A stretch of 64,000 bases of DNA from the NCBI RefSeq assembly GCF_900176885.1, contig NZ_LT839648.1, positions 2,508,618 through 2,572,617 on the forward strand, written 5' to 3'. The stretch comes from Oceanobacillus senegalensis (GTDB taxonomy: Bacteria; Bacillota; Bacilli; Bacillales; Amphibacillaceae). A program made the position numbers and the translations under genes. Shown one piece after another: positions 18,788-28,013 of the stretch. Within the stretch, counting starts at the first letter, position 1, and the number at the start of each line of letters is the position of its first letter. The notes beneath the pieces were generated by a model. The model had not been told where the DNA came from. It did no database searches and saw only the letters and a program-made list of their open reading frames with translations.

Positions 18788-19095
18788 TTATAAAGTACTG
18801 CCTCCATCCACACTCAACACTGTACCAGTTACAAATTCACTTACACTCGTTGCACAATAGATTGTAGCCCCTTTCAGCATATTTTCATCACCAATGCTCC
18901 CTAGTGGAATAGTTTTAAATCTTCTCTCTGTTCCAACATACCCTTCGTCATTTTTGTTTTAAACATACCAAGAGCAATCGCTTTAACATAAATAATATGC
19001 CTTGCCCACTTCATAGCCAGATCCTTTGTCAAATGCATAACTGCTGCTTTCACTTGTTGGTATCCTAATAAATAATACTCAACTTTTGGCAACCT
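18788..19095 (-). pseudogene. C-terminal half of an SDR, paralogue of the 36.7-37.4 kb gene
   Basis: The minus strand encodes KAAVMHLTKDLAMKWARHI, GMFKTKMTKGMLEQRED, then after a frameshift near 18900 GDENMLKGATIY and FVTGTVLSVDGGSTL with a stop at 18788. All of it aligns with the last 100 residues of the intact SDR at 36656-37429. The Rossmann loop and catalytic Ser are missing. It is the second truncated paralogue in this 2-kb zone. Confidence 0.82.
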
Positions 19096-19152
19096 AAAAC
19101 AGACAAGTATACTAAGGTAAACACGCAAACCATTGTTGTAATTGACTTTTAA

Positions 19153-19179
19153 ATACCATAGATAAGAATTGTATGGTAT
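19153..19179 (-). terminator. Weak hairpin after the Liv-type binding protein gene
   Basis: ATACCATA and TATGGTAT form an 8-base-pair stem 39 bases past the stop at 19218. No proper T-run follows on the minus strand, so a terminator role is tentative. Confidence 0.35.
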
Positions 19180-19217
19180 GTATGAAACGTAAAATGCTTT
19201 TCTTTTATCTAACCAAA

Positions 19218-20411
19218 CTATTCTAAATCAATCGGAACAATTTCTCCATCTTCAACCGCACCAACACGAGTAAGTATCTCAAAACCACCATTTTCATCAA
19301 TACCAGGAATGACATATACCTTTTTATCTTCTGGTAAAGCATCTAAACCGTCTTGAATATGTTCATAGATAACTTCTGCGTCATCCACATTACCTGCTGC
19401 TTTCATCGCTTCAACAAAAATGTACATAGAAACATAGTGAAATCCTGCTTCTGAACCTGGATCTTTATCATATTTAGCTCGATATTTTTCAACAAACTCT
19501 GGTACTCCAGGGTAATCCGCATTAATTAATGGCATTGTACCAATTGACCCTTCTAATAATTCGTATGTTTCAGTTATATTCTTCATTTCATCCAGTTTTG
19601 CTTGATCCATAATAATAAATCCACCTTCAAAACCTAATTCCCTTGCCTGTGTAGCTATACTTGCTGTTGGCTCAGAAGGTCCGCCTATGAATAGTACATC
19701 TGGATCTTCATCTATTGCATTAGTTAATAGGGTAAAGAAATCTGTATCCTTCGCAAAGTCAACGGACGATTCATGCACAACTTCTCCCCCCTGTTCTTCC
19801 CAATATGGGATTAATGCTTCTGCCCAGTCTTGGCCATATTGTGTTACTGGTGGAATAGCTGCCAATTTCGGTCCAAATCGCTCCATTGTATAATCAGTGA
19901 ACGGTTCTAAATAACCATGATAGCTTGGTGGTATTCTTACGGTTAGTGAATTTCCCTTTTCTGTAATTGCTGGTTCACTTGAATAGGCTCCAATAATAAA
20001 ATTTTCCTTTTCATTAAACACTTGAAGGGCATAAACCCCCCCACTATGCGGTGTGAAGATAATTGGCGTCTCATTTTCCTGAACTAATCTTCTTGCATTT
20101 GCAGCTGTTTCATTTGGTAAATATTGATCATCAAGAGAAACTAGATTTAATTTATATGTCTCGCCGTTTACTTCAAAACCTTCTTCATTAATTTCTTCAA
20201 CTGCCATTTGTAAACCATTTAGTGTGTTTTCTCCATAATAGGCTGCAGCTCCACTTAATGGCCCACTATACCCGATGTTTACAACGTTCTCTCCATCGAC
20301 AGAACCTGTACTTTCATTAGATGTTTCCGTACCACTCCCATCAATACAGGCTGATAAGGTAAATAACATGACAATAAAACTTATTAAAAACAGTAACTTT
20401 CTTTTTCTCAT
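19218..20411 (-). CDS. livK: ABC transporter substrate-binding lipoprotein, LivK type
   Basis: A 397-residue periplasmic-binding-fold protein (type I, Leu/Ile/Val and amide group). The N-terminus MRKRKLLFLISFIVMLFTLS precedes lipobox Cys22 (LSAC), so it is a membrane-anchored lipoprotein on the outer face. VNIGYSGPLSGAAAYYGEN at about 45-63 is the family's first ligand loop. It is the last gene of the ABC set (ligase-H-M-G-F-K order). The acyl-CoA ligase at the head of the same run suggests a carboxylic acid rather than an amino acid as ligand; this is inference. Confidence 0.9.
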   Translation of the reverse strand: MRKRKLLFLISFIVMLFTLSACIDGSGTETSNESTGSVDGENVVNIGYSGPLSGAAAYYGENTLNGLQMAVEEINEEGFEVNGETYKLNLVSLDDQYLPNETAANARRLVQENETPIIFTPHSGGVYALQVFNEKENFIIGAYSSEPAITEKGNSLTVRIPPSYHGYLEPFTDYTMERFGPKLAAIPPVTQYGQDWAEALIPYWEEQGGEVVHESSVDFAKDTDFFTLLTNAIDEDPDVLFIGGPSEPTASIATQARELGFEGGFIIMDQAKLDEMKNITETYELLEGSIGTMPLINADYPGVPEFVEKYRAKYDKDPGSEAGFHYVSMYIFVEAMKAAGNVDDAEVIYEHIQDGLDALPEDKKVYVIPGIDENGGFEILTRVGAVEDGEIVPIDLE

Positions 20412-20493
20412 ATGATTCCCTCCGTTTTATATATTGATTATTTACAAAATTCCTACTACTATTTTGATACTAACGTCTTTTAAATTTTATTGG

Positions 20494-21201
20494 TTAGGCA
20501 CCGATATACGCTTTACGAACTTCTTTATTAGAAAATAATTCCTCTGAAGATCCTTTTACAACTACTTTTCCGTTTTCAAAAACATACCCTTTATCTGCAA
20601 TACTTAATGCTGCATTTGCGTTTTGCTCTGCTAAAAGAATGGTTGTTCCTTCGTTGTTAATTTCTTGAATACTTTCAAACATCTGTTCGACAATTAATGG
20701 GGCTAAACCAATAGATGGCTCGTCAAGTAACATTAATTTCGGTTTAGCCATTAACGCTCTTCCTATTGCTAGCATCTGCTGTTGCCCACCACTTAAAGAA
20801 CCTGCTGAAAAATCACTTTTATCATGGAGAATCGGAAATAATTCATAGACTTCTTTTAATGTCTGTTTAAATTGTTTTTTGTTTTTTCTATGAACATAAG
20901 CACCCATTATCAAGTTATCTTTAACAGACATTTGTGAAAACAATTTTCTGTCCTCTGCACATTGGACAATTCCGGATTGAACAATCTTATCAGGTGATTT
21001 TCCTCCGATAGATTTACCTTGAAATAATATTTTTCCAGAAGCAGGTTTGCTTAACCCACTAATTGTTCGAAATGTCGTACTTTTTCCCGCTCCATTAGCG
21101 CCCAACAACACCACGATTTCACCTTGAGTCACTTCGATATTGACTTGATGCACAGCTGCATAATTTCCATACTTAACTGTAATATCCCTTAGCTCAAGCA
21201 C
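20494..21201 (-). CDS. livF: ABC transporter ATP-binding protein, LivF type
   Basis: A 235-residue ATPase with Walker A GANGAGKST (34-42), signature LSGGQQQMLAIGRAL and Walker B LMLLDEPSIGLAP. It pairs with LivG in branched-chain-type importers. I start at the GTG at 21201 (MLELRDITVKYG) with GGAGG 8 bases upstream; the in-frame GTG at 21207 leaves only 2. It overlaps the livG stop by 8 bases, indicating coupling. Confidence 0.92.
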   Translation of the reverse strand: MLELRDITVKYGNYAAVHQVNIEVTQGEIVVLLGANGAGKSTTFRTISGLSKPASGKILFQGKSIGGKSPDKIVQSGIVQCAEDRKLFSQMSVKDNLIMGAYVHRKNKKQFKQTLKEVYELFPILHDKSDFSAGSLSGGQQQMLAIGRALMAKPKLMLLDEPSIGLAPLIVEQMFESIQEINNEGTTILLAEQNANAALSIADKGYVFENGKVVVKGSSEELFSNKEVRKAYIGA

Positions 21202-21958
21202 TGGCACTCCCTCCTAAATACGCTTTTATTACTTGTTCATTTTTATTAATTTCTTCAGGGATACCTTCAGCAATTTTTTCTCCATAGTTTAATACCATAA
21301 TTTTATCTGCTAAATTCATAATCATTTTCATCTTATGTTCAATTAAACAAACAGTAATCCCCCCTTGTGTCATCTTCTCTATTAAATAAGAAAGTTTTTC
21401 TGTTTCATCTGGATTAACCCCAGCGGTTGGTTCGTCAAGAAAGACAATCTCTGGATCTGTAGCTAATGCAAGCGCAAATGCAACTCTCTTTTTCTCCTCT
21501 TGAGAAATATTAGCAACTAACCGATCAGCATAATTTGATAAGCCTACAAAATCTAAAACCTCTAGTGCTATTTCTTTCGACTTTTCTTCTTCTTGCTTTA
21601 AACGCTTTGTTCGAAATATCGCATCAAAAAGATTAGATCTTGTTCTTAAACGATGACCAACAACGACATTATCAAATATGGTTGATCTTTCAAACAAATT
21701 TGTCGTTTGAAAAGTCCGTGCAACTCCTAATTCAGCAATCTCATTTGCTGCTAGATTAGAAATATCCTTTCCTTTAAAAATCACTTTCCCAGAAGTCGGC
21801 TTGTGTACACCACTTATTAAATTGAAAAAAGTTGATTTTCCTGCACCATTTGGTCCAATAATTGCATTTATTTTTCCTTTTTCAATAGAGAAATCAACGT
21901 TATTAACGGCATGTAATCCTCCAAATTGTTTGGATAACTGTTTTATTTCTAAATACAT
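21194..21958 (-). CDS. livG: ABC transporter ATP-binding protein, LivG type
   Basis: A 254-residue ATPase with Walker A GPNGAGKST (35-43), Walker B IVFLDEPTAGVNP and the LivG-type C-terminus. The signature motif reads NISQEEKKRVAFALALAT, departing clearly from LSGGQ/LPYGLQR, so ATP-dimer contacts may differ. GGAGG lies upstream of the ATG. It couples to livF by overlap. Confidence 0.92.
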   Translation of the reverse strand: MYLEIKQLSKQFGGLHAVNNVDFSIEKGKINAIIGPNGAGKSTFFNLISGVHKPTSGKVIFKGKDISNLAANEIAELGVARTFQTTNLFERSTIFDNVVVGHRLRTRSNLFDAIFRTKRLKQEEEKSKEIALEVLDFVGLSNYADRLVANISQEEKKRVAFALALATDPEIVFLDEPTAGVNPDETEKLSYLIEKMTQGGITVCLIEHKMKMIMNLADKIMVLNYGEKIAEGIPEEINKNEQVIKAYLGGSASA

Positions 21959-21971
21959 CTTTATTTTCCTC

Positions 21972-22964
21972 CTATGCCCCTTTTTTCATTTCTGAATAGC
22001 GCGTGTTAACCCCTTTCCTTTCCCTAAGCTTCATTCTCCAATCATTAAACAATCCGACCAATCCTCTTGGTGCAAAGATAATTAACAGTACAAGTAATGG
22101 TCCAAAAATTAACATTCGATAATCTTGCAAGAATTGGAGGTTTTGAGAAAGCCATACAATGAGTATTGTTCCAACAATTGGTCCTGAAATTGTACCAATA
22201 CCACCAACGATTAAATACATTAACAAATCGAAGGTAATGTTTGTTGAACCAATCTCTGGTCCCAGAAATCGAATGAAACTAGCATATAGCGCACCTGCTA
22301 AACCTGCAAAAAATGTAGATAGAACAAAAGATATCAATTTATTTTTCATTGTTGAGATACCTAACGACTGTGCCAAGGGTTCACTGTTCCGAATGGCGAT
22401 AAATGTTCTACCAACCAAAGAGTGCACGATACGATAAATGACAAAAATAACTATTAGTAATATCGCTAAAACAAGGTAATATTGTGATAACGGACTAGTA
22501 AATGAAATCGGTCCAATATTTGCTGGAGCAGGAATCCCCATAAGACCCCGTACACCTTCTGTTAAGCTGTCCCATTTATCTATAACTAAATAGATGACAT
22601 ATCCAACACACAGTGTATAAATTGCGAAAAAGTGTTCTTTTGTTCTAAGGGAAATTAAACCGATAAAAAAACCAATAATAGTTGTAATAATTGGCGCTAG
22701 TATAAAAGCAAGCCAGAAACCCACCTCTGCTTTTACAGTTAGTAACCCCAATGCATATGCACCAATTGCAAAAAATCCAGCGTGAGCAAGTGACAAGTAA
22801 CCCGTATATCCTGCTAACAAATTTAGGCCATAAACTGCAATGATCCAAATAAAAGCTAAAGTCATAACATGAATATAGTATCCATTTTGTGTAATTAACG
22901 GAAAGAGTATTGCCAACAAAATCAACAGAATAACAACATACCGCTGCTTAAATTTGGTTACCAT
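21972..22964 (-). CDS. livM: ABC transporter permease, LivM type
   Basis: A 330-residue permease with about 9 hydrophobic segments. GYTGYLSLAHAGFFAIGAYA (about 51-70) is the LivM family motif. The ATG overlaps the livH stop (TAATG). It forms the membrane pore with LivH. The C-terminal basic tail, INDWRMKLRERKG-like, is probably cytoplasmic. Confidence 0.92.
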   Translation of the reverse strand: MVTKFKQRYVVILLILLAILFPLITQNGYYIHVMTLAFIWIIAVYGLNLLAGYTGYLSLAHAGFFAIGAYALGLLTVKAEVGFWLAFILAPIITTIIGFFIGLISLRTKEHFFAIYTLCVGYVIYLVIDKWDSLTEGVRGLMGIPAPANIGPISFTSPLSQYYLVLAILLIVIFVIYRIVHSLVGRTFIAIRNSEPLAQSLGISTMKNKLISFVLSTFFAGLAGALYASFIRFLGPEIGSTNITFDLLMYLIVGGIGTISGPIVGTILIVWLSQNLQFLQDYRMLIFGPLLVLLIIFAPRGLVGLFNDWRMKLRERKGVNTRYSEMKKGA

Positions 22965-23827
22965 TAATGCTCCTCCTTTGCAAATATGCCATTTGGTCTA
23001 ATCGATAAAATAATAATGAGTAGAACAAAGGCAATAATATCTTTATAATCACCAGAAATATAAGTTGCCGCTATACTTTCACTAAAACCAAGAATATAAC
23101 CACCTAGAATAGCTCCAGGTATACTTCCCATTCCACCAATAATAATGATAACAAAGGCTTTTAGAATTACTAAATGCCCCATACCTGGAAAAACGAGGTT
23201 GATAGGTGAAGTTAAGGAGGCAGCTATAGCGGCCATAGCCCCTGCAAGAAGAAAGGTTAACATGGCTACTTTATTGGCATTAATTCCAACTAAAAATGCA
23301 CCTTCCCGATTCTGACTCATAGCAATAATTGTTCTTCCAATTAACGTTTTCTTTAGGAATAAATAAAGCAATGCCATTACAGCTATTGCAGCAACAATAA
23401 TTAGAAGCCTTTGTACCGTAAAGGTAATACCAAATAGATTGACTACTTGGCTATAAGGTGTTGGCATTTGACGGTAATCCGCCCCCCATACTAATTGCGC
23501 AAATGCTTCTAAAAAAAGAAGCATTCCAATTGCAGCAATCATACTATTAATTGATATCGTATTTCTGAGCGGATGAAATATTAATCTTTCCATCAACACA
23601 CTGAGACCACCAACGACGATAATAGAAACAACAATAGCTACCCAATAATTAAACCCAGCATATACCATCATCGTCAAAGTTATATATCCACCAATCATAT
23701 AGATAGCACCATGTGCAAAATTAGGAATGTGTAAAATTCCATATACAAGAGTTAATCCTAAGGCAACTAAACTATATACACTTCCTACAGTTAAACCGTT
23801 AAATAGTTGCTGTAAAAGTACCTCCAT
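22964..23827 (-). CDS. livH: ABC transporter permease, LivH type
   Basis: A 287-residue permease of about 8 membrane segments. It has NGLTVGSVYSLVALGLTLVY and the downstream HIPNFAHGAIYMIGGYI typical of LivH. I use the ATG at 23827 (MEVLLQQLFNGL) because AAAGGTGG lies 7 bases upstream; the in-frame ATG at 23857 adds a non-family 10-residue tail. It follows the acyl-CoA ligase by 45 bases in the same direction. Confidence 0.92.
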   Translation of the reverse strand: MEVLLQQLFNGLTVGSVYSLVALGLTLVYGILHIPNFAHGAIYMIGGYITLTMMVYAGFNYWVAIVVSIIVVGGLSVLMERLIFHPLRNTISINSMIAAIGMLLFLEAFAQLVWGADYRQMPTPYSQVVNLFGITFTVQRLLIIVAAIAVMALLYLFLKKTLIGRTIIAMSQNREGAFLVGINANKVAMLTFLLAGAMAAIAASLTSPINLVFPGMGHLVILKAFVIIIIGGMGSIPGAILGGYILGFSESIAATYISGDYKDIIAFVLLIIILSIRPNGIFAKEEH

Positions 23828-23872
23828 TAATTGTCCACCTTTCCAGTAGAAATTCATTCTATTTTTACTCTA

Positions 23873-25543
23873 TTACTCTATAGTTCTTGACTTTTTCCAT
23901 TCGTCCTCTTGCAGTCTTCGCCACAATATTTTCCCACTAGATGTTGTAGGTAACGTTTTTCTAAATTCAATATGGCGAGGATATTTGTATGCAGCCAAAT
24001 TCCTATTGGACCACTCAATCATTTCCTCCTCCGTTATTTTCCCCTCATATGCTTCATTAAGAATGATAAATGCTTTGACGTCTTCTCCCCTTTTCACATC
24101 AGGTATGCCCACAACACAAGCTTGTTGCACAGCAGGATGCTTATATAGATAAGACTCCACCTCCGACGGCCAAACCTTATACCCTGATGCATTAATCATT
24201 CGCTTGAGGCGATCAACAATAAAAAAGTAGCCTTCTTCATCAAATCTTCCAATGTCTCCTGTCCTGAAAAAGCGCTTTCCTTCCAATTTAATAAAAGCGT
24301 TTTCATTTTCATCTTTTCGATTATAATAACCTATCATCACTTGTGGCCCACTAACAATAATTTCTCCTACTTCTCCAACACCCAATTCTTTATTTGTTAA
24401 AGGATTAATGATTCGAGAATCTACATCAAATGAAGGAATACCTAAGCACTGCATTTTAGGACGATCTGATGGATTAGTATGTGTTTGAGCAATTGTTTCG
24501 GAAAGCCCATAACCTTCTATGAATTTTAAACCAGTAAGTTGATAGAGTTGTTCTCCTACTGCTTCAGGAAGTGCAGCACCCCCACCCGAGATGGAAATTA
24601 AAGACGAAAGCTTTTTAGAATCAAGGTTAGAATTTTCTAAGAAATCAACGACCATCGTACTTATTGCAACCCAATTCGTACAGTTCCTGCTTTCTATAAG
24701 CTTTAAAGCTGTTTCCCTATTCCATCTCGTCATAATAACTATTGTGCTACCGCTTAATAATGGCATATGCATACTATGCACCATTCCCGTCACGTGATAA
24801 AAGGGTAAAGTTGCTAGATGAACGTTACTTGCTGTTCCTCTCGTCCAGTATAATGCTCCAAATGTATTTGCTTGAACGGTTCTATTGGTATGCATACAAC
24901 CCTTTGGTAGTCCCGTTGTTCCTGATGTATACGGAAGAACAATAAGATCATCCGGATTTTGTGTATGTGCATGAGGGGCATAATCAGATTCAACGCAGTC
25001 CATCCACAGATAATGATTCGCATGTGTATACATTTTTCTCAGAAGTTTTACGTTTATTGGAAGCTCCTGTTTTAAATCATCGATATAGTCGGAGTAGGCA
25101 GCAATCACTAGATTTGTTAGTGATGTTGTTTCAAACAATGGGTTAACATTATCGTACAATTCCTGACCGATAATCGCATTTTTTATTTCGCAATCTTTTA
25201 TATAAAATTCCAATTCATTGGTTTTTAACATTGGGTTAATTGGAACTACAACTGCATTTGCTCTTAAAATAGCATAGTACCCAATAATAAACTGTGGAGA
25301 ATTTTGTATAAGTAACAGAACATTTTCCCCCTGCTGAACTCCTAGTTTTTGTTGTAAAAAGCCAGCAAGTGCATCTACTTCATTTTTTAATTCATTATAA
25401 GTCATTTCTTGTCCGTAATAATAAATGGCGGGATGATTAGGGTATCGTTTGGCACTGACTTCTAAATTGTTATAAAGTGATGTTTTAGGTATAGTTAATG
25501 ACTTTGAAAGCCTTGGCCAGTGTTCGAAATGAAGTTTTAACAT
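23873..25543 (-). CDS. Acyl-CoA synthetase (long-chain-like), linked to the Liv-type importer
   Basis: A 556-residue ANL ligase with phosphate loop YTSGTTGLPKG (about 206-216), GYGLSE, the FFRTGDIGRFD hinge region and C-terminal TTSSGKILWRRL with the catalytic lysine. It makes an acyl-CoA from a carboxylate, ATP and CoA. Its place directly ahead of LivH, and behind an enoyl-CoA hydratase-like gene, suggests that the importer delivers its substrate. GGGAGAG precedes the ATG. Confidence 0.9.
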   Translation of the reverse strand: MLKLHFEHWPRLSKSLTIPKTSLYNNLEVSAKRYPNHPAIYYYGQEMTYNELKNEVDALAGFLQQKLGVQQGENVLLLIQNSPQFIIGYYAILRANAVVVPINPMLKTNELEFYIKDCEIKNAIIGQELYDNVNPLFETTSLTNLVIAAYSDYIDDLKQELPINVKLLRKMYTHANHYLWMDCVESDYAPHAHTQNPDDLIVLPYTSGTTGLPKGCMHTNRTVQANTFGALYWTRGTASNVHLATLPFYHVTGMVHSMHMPLLSGSTIVIMTRWNRETALKLIESRNCTNWVAISTMVVDFLENSNLDSKKLSSLISISGGGAALPEAVGEQLYQLTGLKFIEGYGLSETIAQTHTNPSDRPKMQCLGIPSFDVDSRIINPLTNKELGVGEVGEIIVSGPQVMIGYYNRKDENENAFIKLEGKRFFRTGDIGRFDEEGYFFIVDRLKRMINASGYKVWPSEVESYLYKHPAVQQACVVGIPDVKRGEDVKAFIILNEAYEGKITEEEMIEWSNRNLAAYKYPRHIEFRKTLPTTSSGKILWRRLQEDEWKKSRTIE

Positions 25544-25593
25544 TTACATCTCTCCCATATCCTTGTCATCTTTTGACTTTTGGTGTTGAATTT

Positions 25594-26379
25594 TCACTTT
25601 CCAAAATTAGGCGTTCGCTTTTCTTTAAAAGCTAAGACCCCCTCACGATGATCCGCCGTTGTAGCTACAGTTGCTTGCGTTATCCTTTCTAGTTCAAGTA
25701 TTTCTTCCAAAGTGGAATGGAGAGATTTATCTGCTAACTTTTTAATAAATCCATATGCTTTAGAAGGACCACGAGCTAATTTCAAAGCATATTCATTTAC
25801 CTCTTCCGGAAACTCAGCCAACGAATATATATGGTTAACAATACCCAATGAATATGCCTCACTCGCTGTAATAGGTTCTGCATTAAATAAAAGTTCTTTA
25901 GCGCGATATGGACCGATTAATCTCGGAAGAAAATATAAACCGCCTCCATCTGAAATTAAACCTACTTTCGAAAAGCTTAAAATGAACTTACTTTCTTCTG
26001 CTGATAAAATGATGTCACATGCCAATGCTAGATTAAAACCTGCCCCGGCAGCATATCCATGAACAGCAGCTATAATTGGTTTTTCCAATTCTTTCATGGA
26101 TAGGATTAATTCATTTAAATTCCCAATATGGTCATACGTTCCTAAGGGATCTTTTTGCCCCATGTTCTTCACATCTCCACCTGCACTAAAAGCACGACCA
26201 GAACCTGAAATTGTTACAACATGTATCGATGCTTCTGTTTTTGCCAATTGTATTGCTTCCTTTAATCCTGTTATCATTTCAGCACTAAAGGCATTCAGAC
26301 TATCTGGCCGGTTCAAAGTAAGGTGCAATACCCCTTCTTTTATTTCAACTAATAAATCTTTCGTTTCGATATAATTCAC
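25594..26379 (-). CDS. Enoyl-CoA hydratase/isomerase family protein
   Basis: A 261-residue crotonase-fold protein. The oxyanion-hole segments AFSAGGDVKNM and HGYAAGAGFNLALACD are present. The usual second catalytic Glu position reads SKVGLISDGGGLYFLPR, with an Asp instead, as in PaaG-like isomerases and some non-hydratase members. It may therefore isomerise rather than hydrate. The start is GTG with GGAGTG upstream. It is part of the run from the TetR gene to livK. Confidence 0.85.
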   Translation of the reverse strand: MNYIETKDLLVEIKEGVLHLTLNRPDSLNAFSAEMITGLKEAIQLAKTEASIHVVTISGSGRAFSAGGDVKNMGQKDPLGTYDHIGNLNELILSMKELEKPIIAAVHGYAAGAGFNLALACDIILSAEESKFILSFSKVGLISDGGGLYFLPRLIGPYRAKELLFNAEPITASEAYSLGIVNHIYSLAEFPEEVNEYALKLARGPSKAYGFIKKLADKSLHSTLEEILELERITQATVATTADHREGVLAFKEKRTPNFGK

Positions 26380-26452
26380 AAGCTACACTCCTCTTATTCA
26401 TAATTTTTCTTACAACATTGGGCGTTTCATAATATCCCTTCTGCTTATACTG

Positions 26453-27511
26453 TTACGCCCTTTTGTGTGTTAACTCCAATGCATATTGAATCAAGTTTTT
26501 TACATATACATTTAAATTAGCAAAGCGTTCATCCTTTGTTTGCCCCTTCTTCCACCGATAGTAAATTTGTTGACAGATAACAGCTAGTTTGAAGTATGCA
26601 AATGTTAAGTAAACGTTCATATTAGTCAAGTCTCTTCCGCTTTTTTTTGAATAGTATTCCATAAATTCATCTCGTGTAAAAAATCCAGGGTAGCCAGTAA
26701 TAGGTACTTCACCCATTTCTCTCTTTAAGAGTTCGGAATCATTTGACTCTGTCCAATAGCTCATAGCGGCTGCTAGATCTGCTAATGGGTCACCTACCGT
26801 TGTCATTTCCCAATCAAACACACCAATGATTCGGCTAATATCTTGATTAAACATTGAATTATTCAATTTAAAATCATAATGAATAATAGTAGATTCAGAA
26901 GAGTCTGGTATATTGCTAATCAGCCAACTTTTTAATCGTTCAATTCCAACAATATCATCTGTTTTAGACCTCTCATATCTTTTTATCCAACCATGTACTT
27001 GCCTTTCCATAAATCCCTCTGGCTTTGTCATATCTTTTAACTTTGTTTTGGTATAATCAACCTGATGTAAATCTACCAAAGCGTTAACCATTAATTCAGA
27101 AATTTTCCTGCCTAATTCCTTTGTAACATTAACATTTTCTGGAAATCCCGTATCAAGTACAATGCCACGTTTCCTTTCCATTACAAAGAATGGGCTCCCA
27201 GCAATACTTTGATCTGCATAAACGAAAGGCTTTGGCGCTACTTGATAATGTGGATGAATTTCCTTTAATATCGTAAATTCTCTTTCCATATCATGTGCTT
27301 TTGGGGCTACAGGACCTAACGGCGGCCTTCTTAGGACCGCCTCCCAATCTCCAATTTTCAATAGATAGGTTAAATTAGAGCGTCCTGCACTAAATTGTTC
27401 AACCGTTAAAGGACTATCCGGCAAATTATTAATATGCCTTCTCAAGAAAGACTCTATTTCTTTTTGATTTATTTCCTCCCCTTTTCGAACTGGAATTGTA
27501 TCAAAAGACAT
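26453..27511 (-). CDS. APH-family kinase (ACAD10/11 N-domain or LvaA-like)
   Basis: A 352-residue aminoglycoside-phosphotransferase-fold kinase. The nucleotide region SAGRSNLTYLLKIG is at about 41-54, the catalytic loop HYDFKLNN at 211-218 (His211, Asp213), and the metal-binding FDWEM at 233-236. This subfamily (ACAD10/11 kinase domain, LvaA) phosphorylates 4-hydroxyacyl-CoAs so that an acyl-CoA dehydrogenase can process them. I prefer the ATG at 27511 (GGGTGGGG upstream) over an in-frame start at 27559, which would overlap the thioesterase. The ACAD11-like dehydrogenase lies at 30677. Confidence 0.85.
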   Translation of the reverse strand: MSFDTIPVRKGEEINQKEIESFLRRHINNLPDSPLTVEQFSAGRSNLTYLLKIGDWEAVLRRPPLGPVAPKAHDMEREFTILKEIHPHYQVAPKPFVYADQSIAGSPFFVMERKRGIVLDTGFPENVNVTKELGRKISELMVNALVDLHQVDYTKTKLKDMTKPEGFMERQVHGWIKRYERSKTDDIVGIERLKSWLISNIPDSSESTIIHYDFKLNNSMFNQDISRIIGVFDWEMTTVGDPLADLAAAMSYWTESNDSELLKREMGEVPITGYPGFFTRDEFMEYYSKKSGRDLTNMNVYLTFAYFKLAVICQQIYYRWKKGQTKDERFANLNVYVKNLIQYALELTHKRA

Positions 27512-27528
27512 TTTACCCCACCCTTTTA

Positions 27529-27546
27529 TGAATGAATATTCAGTAA
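27529..27546. promoter_or_regulatory. FadR-like palindrome (possible TetR operator)
   Basis: TGAATGAATATTCAGTAA matches 16 of 18 positions of the Bacillus FadR operator consensus as I recall it (TGAATGAMTANTCATTCA). It covers the end of the thioesterase gene, 18 bases upstream of the kinase start. It could be the target of the TetR regulator at 28014. Confidence 0.45.
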
Positions 27547-27956
27547 ATTGGCCCGACAATTAAATGATTTTCCAGTTTTAATCGCAAACGTTCTGGAATT
27601 GATATGGTCTTTTGCTCCAAGTAATTAAAACAAACTGTGACAGCCTCTGCCTCCGCAATAGTGATTCCTGTATCTGGTGATAAAATCGTCTGGCTCATCG
27701 TGAAACTTTTGGTCCCCACTTTTAATACATTTGTACAAACTCTCAATGTTTGACCTGCGAAAGCTTGATTTAAATATTGACACTTAATGGAGGCTAATAT
27801 AAAGCTGAGATTCTTATTTCTTTCTGGAAGAATTTCCTTAAAAAATTTGGTACGAGCTTCTTCAAAGTATAAAAAGTAACTCGTGTTATTCACATGGCCA
27901 AGTGCGTCTGTCTCAGCAAACCGAATATATACCTCAATTTCATGAGCTGTTGTCAT
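27540..27956 (-). CDS. Acyl-CoA thioesterase (4HBT family)
   Basis: A 138-residue hot-dog protein. The motif RFAETDALGHVNNTSYF (about 12-28) is the 4HBT signature with catalytic-type Asp16. It should release CoA from an acyl-CoA in the cytoplasm. GGGAGAG precedes the ATG. It is located between the TetR regulator and the kinase in one direction and probably in one transcript. Confidence 0.87.
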   Translation of the reverse strand: MTTAHEIEVYIRFAETDALGHVNNTSYFLYFEEARTKFFKEILPERNKNLSFILASIKCQYLNQAFAGQTLRVCTNVLKVGTKSFTMSQTILSPDTGITIAEAEAVTVCFNYLEQKTISIPERLRLKLENHLIVGPIY

Positions 27957-28013
27957 ATTACTCTCCCTTTAACTAACTAAATAGTATATTTTTCCAAATA
28001 TCGGAATAGAGAA

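Noticed and set aside
27512-27559. Upstream extension of the APH-kinase gene
   Set aside because: It overlaps the thioesterase 3' end, lacks family similarity, and a good ribosome site serves the ATG at 27511.
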